Source: Cladocopium goreaui (taxonomy: Eukaryota > Sar > Dinophyceae > Suessiales > Symbiodiniaceae). From it: DNA of 64,000 bases. The notes under the pieces are model-generated. The model was not told the origin of the DNA. It did no database searches and saw nothing but the letters and a program-made list of their open reading frames with translations. The stretch lies in assembly GCA_947184155.2 (NCBI GenBank), contig CAMXCT020000322.1, forward strand, positions 124,501 to 188,500, read 5' to 3'. Both the position numbers and the translations under genes were made by a program. Positions 32,051 through 41,832 of the stretch are shown piece after piece (the first letter of the stretch is position 1; each line of letters opens with the position of its first letter).

Positions 32051-33772
32051 ATGGAACCTGTGGATTTGGATTTGGGTTCCCTCGTGACCTTGCAGTCCGA
32101 CGTAGTTCCTTATGTTTTGGATTGGTCGAGTCCTGGAGATCCGGTGGAGGCATGTGTCTTTGTGATCAATTTGAGGCCTGGTGGACTTTTGCTGGCCGTT
32201 CCCCTTGGAGTTGTTCCCGAAGAGGTTCTTGCACAAGGAAACGAGTCTTTGCCACCTGGTCCTGTCGGTCCGTCAACTGTGGTCGTTGTCCCAGCCGTCT
32301 TGCCAGAGGGGGGGGTAATGTCGCCAACCGGCACCAACATGTCAGTTTTGGTAGTCGACATGTCCGAAGAAGCCCTGCATCGACTGCATGCAGTGGACCC
32401 GTCTGTCCCTGTGGAATTTGTTTTCAACGAAGAGCAGCCTTTTGCCATACCAGATCCGGCCGCTTTGAAGAGCTCGGTGAGAGATTGGCTGGAGGCAGGT
32501 GCCGAGACGTCAGGCCTAGGCTATGTAACAGCCGAACCAGAGTTGGAGGGAGAAGCATTAGAGGAGGAGGCGCCATCTCCGCCTCTTGCCCCAACACGCC
32601 AAAGAAAGCTCACTCAGCGTGGGCGCGAGCCGGCTACCGCTTCAGGAAGGAAGCCCACGGTAGCCACTCTTGCCGGTTCCATAGAACAGTTGTTGCAAGC
32701 GAACGTAGGGATTTCAAAGCAACTGGAGTCCTTGACTGTGCGCCAACAGCAGTTGGAGAAGCAGCGCCAGCAGCCTCTTGTGCCTCCCCCCTTACCCTCT
32801 CACCAGTCTGTCTTGAGCCAGCCTTTATCATCTGTATTGACGGTTCCTCAGGTTGGAAGTTCGGCAGTGGTCCACCATTTGGGTGCTCCCCCCAAAACCC
32901 TTGTTCCAGCGTCCCCGGGTCTGTTAAGGTCTCCTTTGGTTCAACACCCAGAGCTTGGAGAATTGGAGGCGGAGAAGTTGAAGCCAGGCCTATCTTCCTC
33001 CAGCGACAGCCTTGCTCAAGCAGTTCTTGCACAATCCCAAGCCTTAACTGCCCTGGTGTCACAGATAGCAGCTCAGTCGAGCGACCCCATGGTGGATTTA
33101 GGCAGCATGGGCTCGACGGCAGGGACAAGGGGTGCTCAAGGGAGAGCAAAGCTCCAAGCGGAGCTGGCAGCACAGCGAGGAACCTTCTTTGCATCGGTTC
33201 TGAATGCAATGGCGCGGAGAATGCAGCCGACCTCACCTGCCGATGGGACCCCGGGCGAATTGATGGCCCGAGGGGTTTGCGGCACAAAATACCTGGAAAG
33301 GTTTGGGGGGTTCGGAAAACACAGGGAGCTAGGTTGCCTGCAGCACCAAGTGATGACTATCATGGACTTCTTGCAAACAGAAAACTTGCCTGCCGCTCGA
33401 GACGCGGCAGCTCTGTTAGCAGTAACCATAGATCAGGCAGCCTTGGACAACTCCAGATTCGAGCTGGCCACCCTTCTTTGCTTGCAAGAGGAGCCACCGT
33501 CAACAGTGTTCAGTCACAAGCCAGCCAATGTGATGTCCAAGACCCGGGCTTTCAGCCCACTTGCCGACCAAAAGTGGGTCACTGTAGCTCTGGCTTACCT
33601 GAAAGAATTGGATGTGATCTCGGCCAAACGCCTGGAACTGACCTCCCAAGCCAGCGCTGCAGCTTTAGGAAGTGGAAATTCCGAAAAGCTGAAAGCCAAG
33701 CCCTTTCCGAAAAGGAAACAGAAATGGGGAGGAAAAGGAAACCAAGGAAATGCGGAGGGAGAGGAGCAGTAG
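32051..33772 (+). CDS. Element 1 Gag-like protein
   Basis: About 573 residues from the ATG at 32051. The N-terminal about 150 residues are acidic and hydrophobic (LDLGSLVTLQSDVVPYVLDW). A Glu-rich linker follows (EGEALEEEAPSPP), then a basic stretch, a Gln-rich probable coiled coil (QLESLTVRQQQLEKQRQQ) and a helical C-terminal region (LQHQVMTIMDFLQTENLPAA). The tail is Lys/Gly-rich (KPFPKRKQKWGGKGNQGN), as expected for nucleic-acid binding. No zinc knuckle is visible. The position before the reverse transcriptase supports a Gag role. The TAG at 33770-33772 is followed by the RT in the -1 frame, so Pol expression needs a frameshift or its own start. The long frame-1 ORF running under this gene is a shadow. 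Confidence 0.75.
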   Translation: MEPVDLDLGSLVTLQSDVVPYVLDWSSPGDPVEACVFVINLRPGGLLLAVPLGVVPEEVLAQGNESLPPGPVGPSTVVVVPAVLPEGGVMSPTGTNMSVLVVDMSEEALHRLHAVDPSVPVEFVFNEEQPFAIPDPAALKSSVRDWLEAGAETSGLGYVTAEPELEGEALEEEAPSPPLAPTRQRKLTQRGREPATASGRKPTVATLAGSIEQLLQANVGISKQLESLTVRQQQLEKQRQQPLVPPPLPSHQSVLSQPLSSVLTVPQVGSSAVVHHLGAPPKTLVPASPGLLRSPLVQHPELGELEAEKLKPGLSSSSDSLAQAVLAQSQALTALVSQIAAQSSDPMVDLGSMGSTAGTRGAQGRAKLQAELAAQRGTFFASVLNAMARRMQPTSPADGTPGELMARGVCGTKYLERFGGFGKHRELGCLQHQVMTIMDFLQTENLPAARDAAALLAVTIDQAALDNSRFELATLLCLQEEPPSTVFSHKPANVMSKTRAFSPLADQKWVTVALAYLKELDVISAKRLELTSQASAAALGSGNSEKLKAKPFPKRKQKWGGKGNQGNAEGEEQ

Positions 33773-35184
33773 CAAAAAATGCTGCCCCATCCGAGCAGAG
33801 TGAGGGTGGGCTGGAGTCAAACCCCCTTACTTCCAGTATAAGCCTGAGCTCATGGGTTTCATGTTTGCCAAGGTGGATTTTGAGAACTCGCACTGGCTTT
33901 TCCCGCTGTCTTGCCAGTGCTTTTGCTGTTGTGCGTCGCTCTGATGCAGCGACTACCGCAATTTTCCCACTGCCCCTTGCCTGCCTGAAGTGTTTTGGTA
34001 GCAGTGGCCCTGGACTCTCTCGCAAGAGGTTTTGGTCGTTGTGTAGGGCTCGGTTGGTGAATGTTTGGATTCTTGTCCTTAATTTCATGTACCTGGGTCG
34101 CTGGCCATCCCATGAGGAGCTCCAGAGATGCCCGAATGGCCTGCAAGAAGATGTTTTTGCCCGGCTGCGAGCATTTGTCATTGCGTGTGGTGAAGCCCAG
34201 GTCCAGTTTAGTCTGTGCCCCGGTCGATCCAGTCCTGAATTAGGTGCAGCCCTGTTTCAACTTGAACAGTTCTGTCAGAGGTGCCCAGAGCTTGGAACTG
34301 GTTACCTAGAGCATGAAGTGCCTTTTCGTGAGCAACCCAATTTGCTGTCTGCAGAGAAGCATCCTGAGCTGCTGCCCTATCGTTCCCTTGATGCGAGCCG
34401 TCTCAGACTTGTTGGGACGGGAGAATGGCCTATGGAATTTTTCCTTGAAGGAACGTTGTGGCTTCCATTTCAGGATCCTCGGTTTCTTTTTCATGATCGG
34501 CCGCTGTCTGGGATCGACTTGCCAAACTTTGCCTCTGAGAAGCCTGCAGAGTGCCTGAAGCTAGCGAAGCTGTGGGATTCGAGGGGTCTCCTTTTTCTGT
34601 CGGATGAGCCTGTTAAGCCGGGGTTGTTTTGCAAGGTTTTTAATGCCTACAAAGCTGCCACTTGTGATCGGCAGATTGGAGACCGCAGGCTTGTGAACCA
34701 GAGCGAGTTTCATGTTGATGGCCCTTCCAAGTACCTGCCCCAAGGAAGACAGCTCACTCAGCTCAGGTTGCCACGTTTCACTCATGCCTTTAGAGGGATT
34801 GTCACTGACCGCCGTGATTTTTATCATCAAGCGCAAGTTTCAAATGAGCGGGCCATGACCAACATGCTCCCCTTTAGCTATCCCCTTAGCTGCTTTGAAG
34901 GCACTTCGGCTTTGGAGGAGTACCTGGGCAGCCGAACGAAAGGCAGGAGGTCTCGGGATGTGTCAGGCGATGGATTTCGTGCAAGAGGATCGATTTTGGC
35001 CACTGGACTCCCTGGCCACGTTTATCCCTGTTTTCGTTCCCTGTTTCAAGGTGACCACCTAGGTGTTGAGTTTGCCCTGCAAAGCCATGCTGTGCTTTTG
35101 AAATCTGGTGGACTGCTGACCGAGCGGACTCAGATCTTGGGAATCATTGCGTTCCGTCTGGCCCTGTTTGGGATGCGCTTGTGA
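33773..35184 (+). CDS. Element 1 reverse transcriptase, fingers and palm (N-terminal part)
   Basis: Frame 1. It is open well upstream under the Gag gene; the meaningful part starts about 33,780 and ends at TGA 35182-35184. Residues encoded near 34620-34870 carry RT-type motifs: FCKVFNAYKAATCDRQIGDR (the R of motif 1), LPRFTHAFRGIVTDRRDFYH (first catalytic Asp of the palm in TDRRDFYHQ) and NERAMTNMLPFSY. Further on, LFQGDHLGVEFALQSHAVLL corresponds to the GD..GVE.A...H..LL region just before the YxDD motif. The protein then breaks: the expected IDD motif (VIDDFFS) is in the overlapping frame 3 at 35181. The switch is probably about 35135-35145. It is either a single-base deletion, a sequencing error or a -1 frameshift; I see no canonical slippery heptamer. 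Confidence 0.75.
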
Positions 35185-38100
35185 TTGATGACTTTTTCTC
35201 TATCAGTGCTGAGCCTCTTTCAACTCCGAAGGAAAAGACTGCCTCCATGCTTGCACTTGCCAAAGCCAGGAGCATTTATGACAAGGCTCATCTTTTGGGG
35301 TCCTCAGAAAAGGATGTGGTCGCAGAAACCACGTTCAAGGCTGCTGGAGCTGAAGTCAGGTCTGACCCCAAGAATGTGAGGCTTGGAATTGTGCCTGTCG
35401 GAGCCCCAATCGCGAAGAGATTAGCGCTTAGTGCCTTGTCGCTTCGGGTAGCTCGTTTGCCTGCTGTGACGCCTGGCCTTGTTGCTCGTCTTGCCGGAAA
35501 TTGGGTTTCTGTCCTGCAGTACCGGAAATGTCTATCCAGTTTGATTGATGACCTTTTCCTGTTGTCGTCTCAATGCAGTGACTCTGACTTTGGTGTTGCT
35601 GTCCCCTTGCCACGTAGGATTAGCCAAGAACTTGTCCTCCTTTCTTCCATGGCCCCTCTGATGTGCTCAAACCTTTCGGTCAATTTTCTGGATAGGTTGT
35701 TTGCCACAGATGCCTCTTGTCAAAAGGGGGGCATAGTCAGTGCAGAGATTCCACTTGATGTTCATGAAGCGTTGTGGCTTGGGACTGACAAAAGGGGTGC
35801 TTACACCCACCTTGCAAACCCCTTTCATGCGGTCCTCAGGAGCCTTGGCGAAGCTGATGATGACCACGAGACTTCTGGGCCCTGGGACTGTGCCACTCAA
35901 CCTCAGAAGTCCCCCCTCATGTATTTTGATTTTGTTGAGATTTGTGGGGGAGCGGGGAAAGTCGGTGATGCCCTTCATGCCAGAGGTTGGAATGTAGCCC
36001 CTGTCCTGGATTTGTCCGAGAGTGCCCACTATGACCTTGGCTCCCTACGTTTGCTGGAATGGATCATTCACATGATTGAAGAAGGTAGGTTCAGGTCTTT
36101 CATGGTTGAACCCCCTTGCACTACTTTCTCTCCGGCTGCTCACCCTGCTGTCAGGTCATACCGAGAGCCTCTTGGTTTTGATAGGCTCGATCCAAAGACG
36201 CTCCATGGGAATTTGCTGGCCTTTCGGGCTCTCATCTTGCTTCGTGTCGGCCGTCGTTGTGGCACCCCTTGCGCGGCAGAGCAGAGCAGGCTTTCCAAAA
36301 TGTGCTGGTTGACCTTCTGGATTTCCCTGCTTGATGTTGGGTTTGAGGAAGCTGTCATGGCAAGTTGCATGTTTGGCTCCCCCCACCGGAAGGAGTTTCG
36401 TCTGCTGTGTTATCTGTTGGATGTTGCCTTCCTTGACACCAGGTGCTGTGGGGGCCACTCCCATGTCAGAATCCAGGGAAGCCTCACCAAGCCCTCCGCT
36501 GTTTATGTTGATGGTCTTGCTGATCGCATTGCAGCTGCCTTCCATCGGGCTTTGACTTCCTTGAATGCTTGTCGCCGTCTGGAGCCTGAGGTCGTCGGTC
36601 TGGAGTCGCCTGTCGTCAATGACCTTGCGCTCTCTTCCAAGTGGTCACTTGTCCGTGCCTGGTTTTGGAAAAGGAGTGGCCACATCAATGTGCTTGAACA
36701 GGCTTCGGCCGTATCTTTGCTTGACCAGCTCAGTTGCCAGACCTCTTCTGTGCGTTTTGCGTCGCTCATTGACTCTGCTGTCTGTCGTGGCTCCTTGTCC
36801 AAGGGTCGCTCAGCGTCTGTTGCCTTGCAGCCCGGCTTGAAAAAGGCAGGAGCCATCTGTGTCGCTGCGGACCTGTATCCGGTTTGGCCCTACTGTCCCA
36901 CTCGCCTGAACACTGCTGATGACCCTACTCGGTCTGTCTCCGTGCGTGCCCCTGTCTGTCATTCCCTAGTCAAGCTTTCTGGATTCAGCGACCTTGCAAA
37001 GGCTTCAAGTGGATTCCTGCGCAGGTTTGCCGCCAATTGGTTCCGGCTTGTGCTCCTTGCCCTGCTTGTTACAGGTTCTGACTCTGTCTCTTGTGGTAGT
37101 GAGCCTGGCCCTTGGGTCTCTCCGTTTTGGATTTCTGACCTTGCCCATGTCAGCTGTGTTGGAATTGGCCTCCTCTTGCCCCTCCTTGTCGCTCTGTGGA
37201 CTTTGCCTTGGATTTTGCCTGGGATTTTCGGTGAAACCCGCTGCGCTGAGTGTGACCTGTGGTGGACTTCTGGTCGTGTAGGTACGGGCAGGGTAACACT
37301 AATTTGTAAGTGGACTTCTAAGGGTAGGATTGGCCTTGTAGTTCGCGCCATGGTTTTGCTTTGCTGCTTGGTGCCAGCTGGTGCTATGCCCATTGGAGCA
37401 AACACAGCTGTTGAACATGCAGGAGTTTTGGCGCGGGCTGGAAATAACTTGGTGTCCTCGAGAGCTGTGCGCCCTCAAACCCGCGACAAGAGGCTGGTTT
37501 ATCTGGAGAGATTCAGACGGTGGCTGCTGGAGGAGAAGTCGACTTCTCTGCGGATGCTACTCGAGCAAAAACCGCCAGATCCAGAAAAGGTAAACGATCT
37601 GCTGATCGAATACGGGAAACAGCTTTACTACGGTGGAAAGGCGTATGGTATCTACGCAGAGACTGTGAACGCCATAGCGGCTGAGAGACCACTCATCCGC
37701 CGCCAACTCACAGCGGCTTGGGACCTAGCCTTCTGCTGGCTCGCTGACGAGCCGACCTGTCATCATCCTGCCATGCCCTTGTCAATCTTGACAGCTATGG
37801 TCACAACGGCTCTGACATGGGGATGGCCCTATGAAGCAGCTGTTTTGATGCTTTCCTGGGCAGGTGTGATGAGGATTGGTGAAGTGCTCTGCGCACTTCG
37901 CAGAGACTTGGTGCTGCCCGTGGACGCTGCTCCAGGCACCTCCTTCGCCTTGGTGATCATCCGGGCGCCGAAGACACGGGGCAGAGCAGCCAACCATCAG
38001 TCAGCACGTATTGACCAGTCGGACATCATTGCCTTCCTCACCTCTATGTATGGTTCTTCACCTGCGGACTCCAGCATTTGGCCATATTCAGCAGCGACTC

Positions 38101-38588
38101 TGAGGAAACGATTTGTGAACCTACTGAATGCGCTGGAGCTTCCTACTGAGAAAAGAGGTGAGGCACGACCTTTTGATCTCGGTAGCCTCCGACCAGGTGG
38201 CGCGACATGGTTGCTCCACCATACAGGTGACCTTGAGCTTGTTAGACACAGAGGCAGGTGGCTTTCTGTCAGAACTATGAACATTTACCTACAGGAAGTT
38301 CAGGTCGCCACCTACATTGTTCGTGTGGCACCTAGAACCCGCTTTTTGATTGAGGTTTGCGCAGGAGCTTTTGCCTTCACCCTGGCGCGTGCAATAGCGT
38401 TTTTGGATTCAGGCATACCTCCTGCAGCATGGTACGCACTCCTGAAAATTTCTGCAGGTTCTCCTTCGAAGAGTTCTGGAAAGGATGGAAAAGGTGGCCT
38501 TTTTGAGCCTGGGATCCAACAACAACCGGATCCAGGCATGATGACATCTCCCTGCACAGCAGCAAAAGACCGAGGGAGGCTTTCTTGA
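35181..38588 (+). CDS. Element 1 Pol: RT C-terminus, RNase H split by a methyltransferase-like domain, tyrosine recombinase
   Basis: About 1135 residues, numbered from 35181. Residues 1-10 are the RT catalytic motif VIDDFFSIS. RNase H begins with FATDAS (Asp177). A methyltransferase-like domain follows: FDFVEICGGAGKVGDALHAR (251-270, SAM-binding motif I), then FMVEPPCTTFS (motif IV, Cys313), then ASCMFGSPHRKEFRLL. RNase H resumes with HINVLEQ (Glu506), SLIDSAVCRGSLSKGRS (Asp531) and NTADDPTR (577-584). A hydrophobic linker (about 610-740) precedes the recombinase: MRIGEVL (Arg898), SLRPGGAT (Arg1004), GRW (Trp1027) and Tyr1036 in MNIYLQE as the likely nucleophile. Where most recombinases have His or Lys in the HxxR motif, Gly1001 is found. 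The last about 30 codons overlap repeat B1. Methylation of cytosine is inferred only from the PPC motif. Confidence 0.85.
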   Translation: MIDDFFSISAEPLSTPKEKTASMLALAKARSIYDKAHLLGSSEKDVVAETTFKAAGAEVRSDPKNVRLGIVPVGAPIAKRLALSALSLRVARLPAVTPGLVARLAGNWVSVLQYRKCLSSLIDDLFLLSSQCSDSDFGVAVPLPRRISQELVLLSSMAPLMCSNLSVNFLDRLFATDASCQKGGIVSAEIPLDVHEALWLGTDKRGAYTHLANPFHAVLRSLGEADDDHETSGPWDCATQPQKSPLMYFDFVEICGGAGKVGDALHARGWNVAPVLDLSESAHYDLGSLRLLEWIIHMIEEGRFRSFMVEPPCTTFSPAAHPAVRSYREPLGFDRLDPKTLHGNLLAFRALILLRVGRRCGTPCAAEQSRLSKMCWLTFWISLLDVGFEEAVMASCMFGSPHRKEFRLLCYLLDVAFLDTRCCGGHSHVRIQGSLTKPSAVYVDGLADRIAAAFHRALTSLNACRRLEPEVVGLESPVVNDLALSSKWSLVRAWFWKRSGHINVLEQASAVSLLDQLSCQTSSVRFASLIDSAVCRGSLSKGRSASVALQPGLKKAGAICVAADLYPVWPYCPTRLNTADDPTRSVSVRAPVCHSLVKLSGFSDLAKASSGFLRRFAANWFRLVLLALLVTGSDSVSCGSEPGPWVSPFWISDLAHVSCVGIGLLLPLLVALWTLPWILPGIFGETRCAECDLWWTSGRVGTGRVTLICKWTSKGRIGLVVRAMVLLCCLVPAGAMPIGANTAVEHAGVLARAGNNLVSSRAVRPQTRDKRLVYLERFRRWLLEEKSTSLRMLLEQKPPDPEKVNDLLIEYGKQLYYGGKAYGIYAETVNAIAAERPLIRRQLTAAWDLAFCWLADEPTCHHPAMPLSILTAMVTTALTWGWPYEAAVLMLSWAGVMRIGEVLCALRRDLVLPVDAAPGTSFALVIIRAPKTRGRAANHQSARIDQSDIIAFLTSMYGSSPADSSIWPYSAATLRKRFVNLLNALELPTEKRGEARPFDLGSLRPGGATWLLHHTGDLELVRHRGRWLSVRTMNIYLQEVQVATYIVRVAPRTRFLIEVCAGAFAFTLARAIAFLDSGIPPAAWYALLKISAGSPSKSSGKDGKGGLFEPGIQQQPDPGMMTSPCTAAKDRGRLS
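38496..38586 (+). repeat. Element 1 repeat B1
   Basis: 91 bp from GGCCTTTTTGAGCCTGGG to GGGAGGCTTTCTT, identical to 38662-38752. It contains the end of the Pol reading frame and abuts repeat A2. Confidence 0.9.
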
Positions 38589-38626
38589 CATCAAGAAACC
38601 AACTGGGGGCTTGAATGCTCAAGCTT
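38586..38626 (+). repeat. Element 1 repeat A2
   Basis: Identical to A1 at 31108-31148. It shares one T with the end of B1, so B1 and A2 are directly joined, as expected for the internal junction of split direct repeats. Confidence 0.9.
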
Positions 38627-38661
38627 CCCTGCCACGCCCACCCAGGCAGAAATTTTACAGG

Positions 38662-38752
38662 GGCCTTTTTGAGCCTGGGATCCAACAACAACCGGATCCA
38701 GGCATGATGACATCTCCCTGCACAGCAGCAAAAGACCGAGGGAGGCTTTCTT
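38662..38752 (+). repeat. Element 1 repeat B2 (right end)
   Basis: Identical to B1. It marks the 3' end of Element 1 and is followed by AT-rich DNA (ATATAATTATATA). Confidence 0.9.
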
Positions 38753-39638
38753 ATATAATTATATATAATATATATCAGCGCTTCCAGCTGCACTAAGTCT
38801 CTTGCTCCTTTTTTCCTTGCGCTTCTTGTGTGGACCTTCGTGGCTCGAACTTTGTTGTCAAGCCTTTGGTTGTGTTCTCCAAGTTGTCTTTCCTCGCACA
38901 ACCCGTCACCTGATGCTTCTCAGTCTTAGTGGTGGTGTGATGTCTTCTTGAATTGGATGGGGAGCTGTCTTCGCCAGCGCACATGTTTTTCAAAGATGAA
39001 TTGCAATTCAATCAGAATCTTTTGCATTATGTTGCTATGTGAAAGCCATGTTTGCTGCAAATTTTGCAGATCATCGGCGGTCGCATTGATCATGGCGATA
39101 GGACAAGAGTTGGAAACATGCCGCTGGAGCATACGAGATGATTGCGCCTCAGTCATGTAGTGGCCACATGCAAATGACAGAAGGTTGCTTAAGCCACTTT
39201 CACTCTTAAGGTCGGAGGATAGGGAAGATCAGTAGAAGCTGAAAGCAAAGACTCACCAGGGGTGTCAAAACAAATGCCCTGTGAAATAACAGGAATCACA
39301 CGTAGAGTTGCGAAAAAGGAGGGGGGGAGAGGATGAAAACAACAACGTTAATCAGGAAAACACGAATCATCCTGTGCTTGAAGGTGTTTCCTAGATACTC
39401 AGGTGGGGCCTTTGTGCCTACATTACCAATGGTGCCAGGAGTGCGATTGCCTCAGTTGCATTGTGAATACGTTATCATAATATGTTTTGATATGTTTTGT
39501 ATTGTTTTGTGTCTTGTGCTAGTTGAACGATGAACTGGTTTTAAAGTGTAGGTGTTTACTCATAGATTCATAGATAACTTGTACGCATTTTGCTGAATAG
39601 TGGCTTGTCATATACTGTAATTTCATTTTGTTGCTCAG
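38753..39638. other. Intergenic right of Element 1
   Basis: AT-rich at the start, then mixed sequence without a convincing gene. Short open frames do not show consistent protein character. Confidence 0.4.
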
Positions 39639-40740
39639 TCCTGCTTGCGAATTGAAGATTGGATCAGCTCAAAGGAATGGAACCGCTGCATGGAGAGTGC
39701 CTATGAGCACTACTTGCAAGCATCTTCCACCAGATTGGCGATGCGAGTCCGCCGGACTGGAAACACTCAGAAATCCTGTTGTCCGCTTGGTACACCGTCG
39801 CTTTTTCAGTGAACTCTTGATGTGTTGACATTTTTGGATTCCGTGTGACGGTGCTTGTCTCAGTTTCCAACACAGCTCGGCTATGCTCAGCTTGTCAGGC
39901 AGTGGTCTTGCACCAGGCGATGTGGTGCGACCTCAAAGAGGCGGCATTGAGGCTGATGAAGGTGAGAGCTGACAATTTGATACGATTTGTACCAAGGTTA
40001 TGTGCATCCATGATCATTTGATATCATCTGTATCTTTCACTTGGGGCGAGAATTTCCAAGAATTTCCTGCCAGGTCAATGGAGATCTGCCTGACAACAAT
40101 TTGCGAAATGCCCTCATTTTGGAGCAGGTCGGAAACGGGCCAGCCCTGCAGACTGCTGCCATTTTGCCGATTTTGCCTTCATTTTTTTAGGATTTGTGTT
40201 GTTATCAGTGTCTTGGCCATGTGGACCTTGACTTGGGCCCTTGGTGTCTTGTGCACCGCAGGCTGGGCAGCTGTACTACACCTGCGGTGCTCCCAGGCTG
40301 GGACCTTCGATACCCCACTTCGACCAGCTGGGCGCCTTCCACCTTGTGACAGGAAGGGCGCCTTCCACCTGGTGCTGGCGGGCCATACTTACAACAAGCT
40401 GGGTTTCAAGAGGCAACAGCTTCAACTCCAAACAGCTTGATCAGATAGTGTTTTTACCTGTTTTTGTCCTTTTTTTCAACCATGTTTGAGTGAGGCTTGC
40501 GCTTTTCAGCTATCAAGCTGTCGTGGACCTGTACATAGGAAAGGGATGGTCTTCCGATCATGTTGCAATGCAGCTTTCAACCCTTCGACTAGTTAAACTT
40601 TGGAACACATTTGCCTTGAAATTGGAATTGAAATTTGACATGGCAGGTTTCACATCACTGACCACTTTCATTTCACGATGGCACGACAAGCATTTGGCCA
40701 GTATCCCAGCTGTGTGTGTGATGTGGATCCAAAGCTAGTT
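39639..40740 (+). CDS. Multi-exon gene of unknown function (5 or more exons)
   Basis: Seen: four exons join in one consistent frame. They are 39639-39789 (RIEDWISSKEWNRCMESAYE, donor GT), 39864-39961 (LCSACQAVVLHQAMWCDLKE, donor GTGAG), 40074-about 40127 (VNGDLPDNNLRNALILEQ, donor GT) and 40262 onward (AGQLYYTCGAPRLGPSIPHF, then FDQLGAFHLVTGR). The junction phases (1, 0, 0) all match, which is strong support. A further exon probably starts at 40510 (YQAVVDLYIGKGWSSDHVAM). All acceptors are CAG. No start codon, stop or known domain was identified. The gene probably continues into the exons listed at 40787-43575. Confidence 0.65.
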
Positions 40741-40786
40741 TGGGATGTTTGGGATATTTGGGCTTGTTTCATCTTGTTTCCTGCAG

Positions 40787-41760
40787 GATTGGGCCTCAAA
40801 GACGAGTTCGGGCCCCAAAATCTCCATTTCTCAGCAAGACGAAAGGACAGACATGCGTGCAGAAGATGGCAGTGTTTCCAGACGTTTTGTATCCTGTGTA
40901 AAAGACAGAAAGTTAAATTACCGACGAGAACGTTGTATCATCCAACAAACTGCGGAGCAGCGCTTAGGTCCTTATCCCACTTCTTGAAACTCCTGAATTC
41001 CTTTGCAGATGCTGACAAATATGTTTGCATTCAGGCCTGTAGCTTTTGTGTTTTTTCAGCCTGACTTTTTTCTCAGTCATTTCCTGTACACGAGGCGCTG
41101 TACTTAACAGGACTTAACACATACCAGACTTTTGTTGTTTTCGACTCTGAACAGGCAGAACGAGAGAACACTTACATCAAGGACCGTGTATGATTTCTAT
41201 GGGAAGTGGAGTTTCTTGCTGCGCAATTATATAAATCACAAGAGTCTGCGATCTCTCGGGCAGTGAGGGTGTGCTGAAAGTAGCATGCAGTAGAAACCTT
41301 TGAAAAAACTCCAAATCGGTTTACCAAATGCGTTTTTCCATCTAAATTCAATGATTCAATCAATACTCCCTTTGCCCTCCAGTCAAGCTTTGTACCATGT
41401 AGCACGATAGGATGCATCACCCCTGAGTTCACCCTCCAGAGTTGATGAGTAAAGCCGTCCTTTTGATCCTTTTGATCCTTTTGCCTAGAGGGCTTTTTTG
41501 TTTCACGGAATATTCAGGTTTGCTTCCAAGAGTAGCTTGTTTGAGAAAGGGCAGAATATTGTTTGCCTGTGAAGGTTTGTTTGGAAATGGACGGGAGCGT
41601 AGTGATGAGAGACAAGTTCTCTTTGAATTGTCCTGCAAACCTCGTTCTTGCAGGAGTTTCTCTATGTCTTGAAGGATTGGGTTCAAAAGCTCAAGTCCCA
41701 GTTGTGATTTGTGATAGGCAACGGGCTTGTCGACTCATTCAACGACATGTCAACCGTTAA
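40787..41760 (+). CDS. Possible further exons of the 39.6 kb gene
   Basis: Seen: an open segment after CCTGCAG at about 40787, with two competing frames (GLGLKDEFGPQNLHFSARRK or DWASKTSSGPKISISQQDER), and one at about 41568-41758 (CLEMDGSVVMRDKFSLNCPA, later AQVPVVICDRQRA). Both have acceptable protein character, but frames and boundaries are undecided. The stretch 41060-41440 between them shows nothing convincing. Confidence 0.3.
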
Positions 41761-41832
41761 ACGAGGAAGTGCAGTGAGTCGGAGATCGAGTCAGTCGAGC
41801 TTCAGGCTCTGAGTTTTCCCATGTTTTCCCAG

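Larger units (their letters stand above)
31108..38752 (+). mobile_element. Element 1: tyrosine-recombinase retrotransposon with split direct repeats
   Basis: Seen: repeat A (41 bp) at 31108-31148 and 38586-38626; repeat B (91 bp) at 38496-38586 and 38662-38752. The order is A1 - coding - B1A2 - 35 bp - B2. Known: split direct repeats of this layout mark Ngaro/PAT-like YR retrotransposons of the DIRS order, which copy through a circular intermediate and integrate by recombinase without target duplication. None is evident here. The coding order is ORF1, Gag-like, reverse transcriptase, RNase H interrupted by a methyltransferase-like domain, a hydrophobic linker, and the recombinase. Frames change -1 at each junction. 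The A and B copies appear identical, suggesting recent insertion. The frame break within the RT argues against this copy being active, unless it is recoded or a sequence error. Confidence 0.9.

Noticed and set aside
32634-33287. Minus-strand 217-codon ORF opposite the Gag-like gene
   Set aside because: It is an antisense shadow of Gag coding sequence with no recognisable domain.
31459-33772. Plus-strand open frame of over 1200 codons beginning at 31459
   Set aside because: Its first two thirds run in frame 1 underneath ORF1 and the Gag-like gene, and the peptide there is Cys/Arg/Ser-rich with no domain. Only the part after about 33780 is the real reverse transcriptase.
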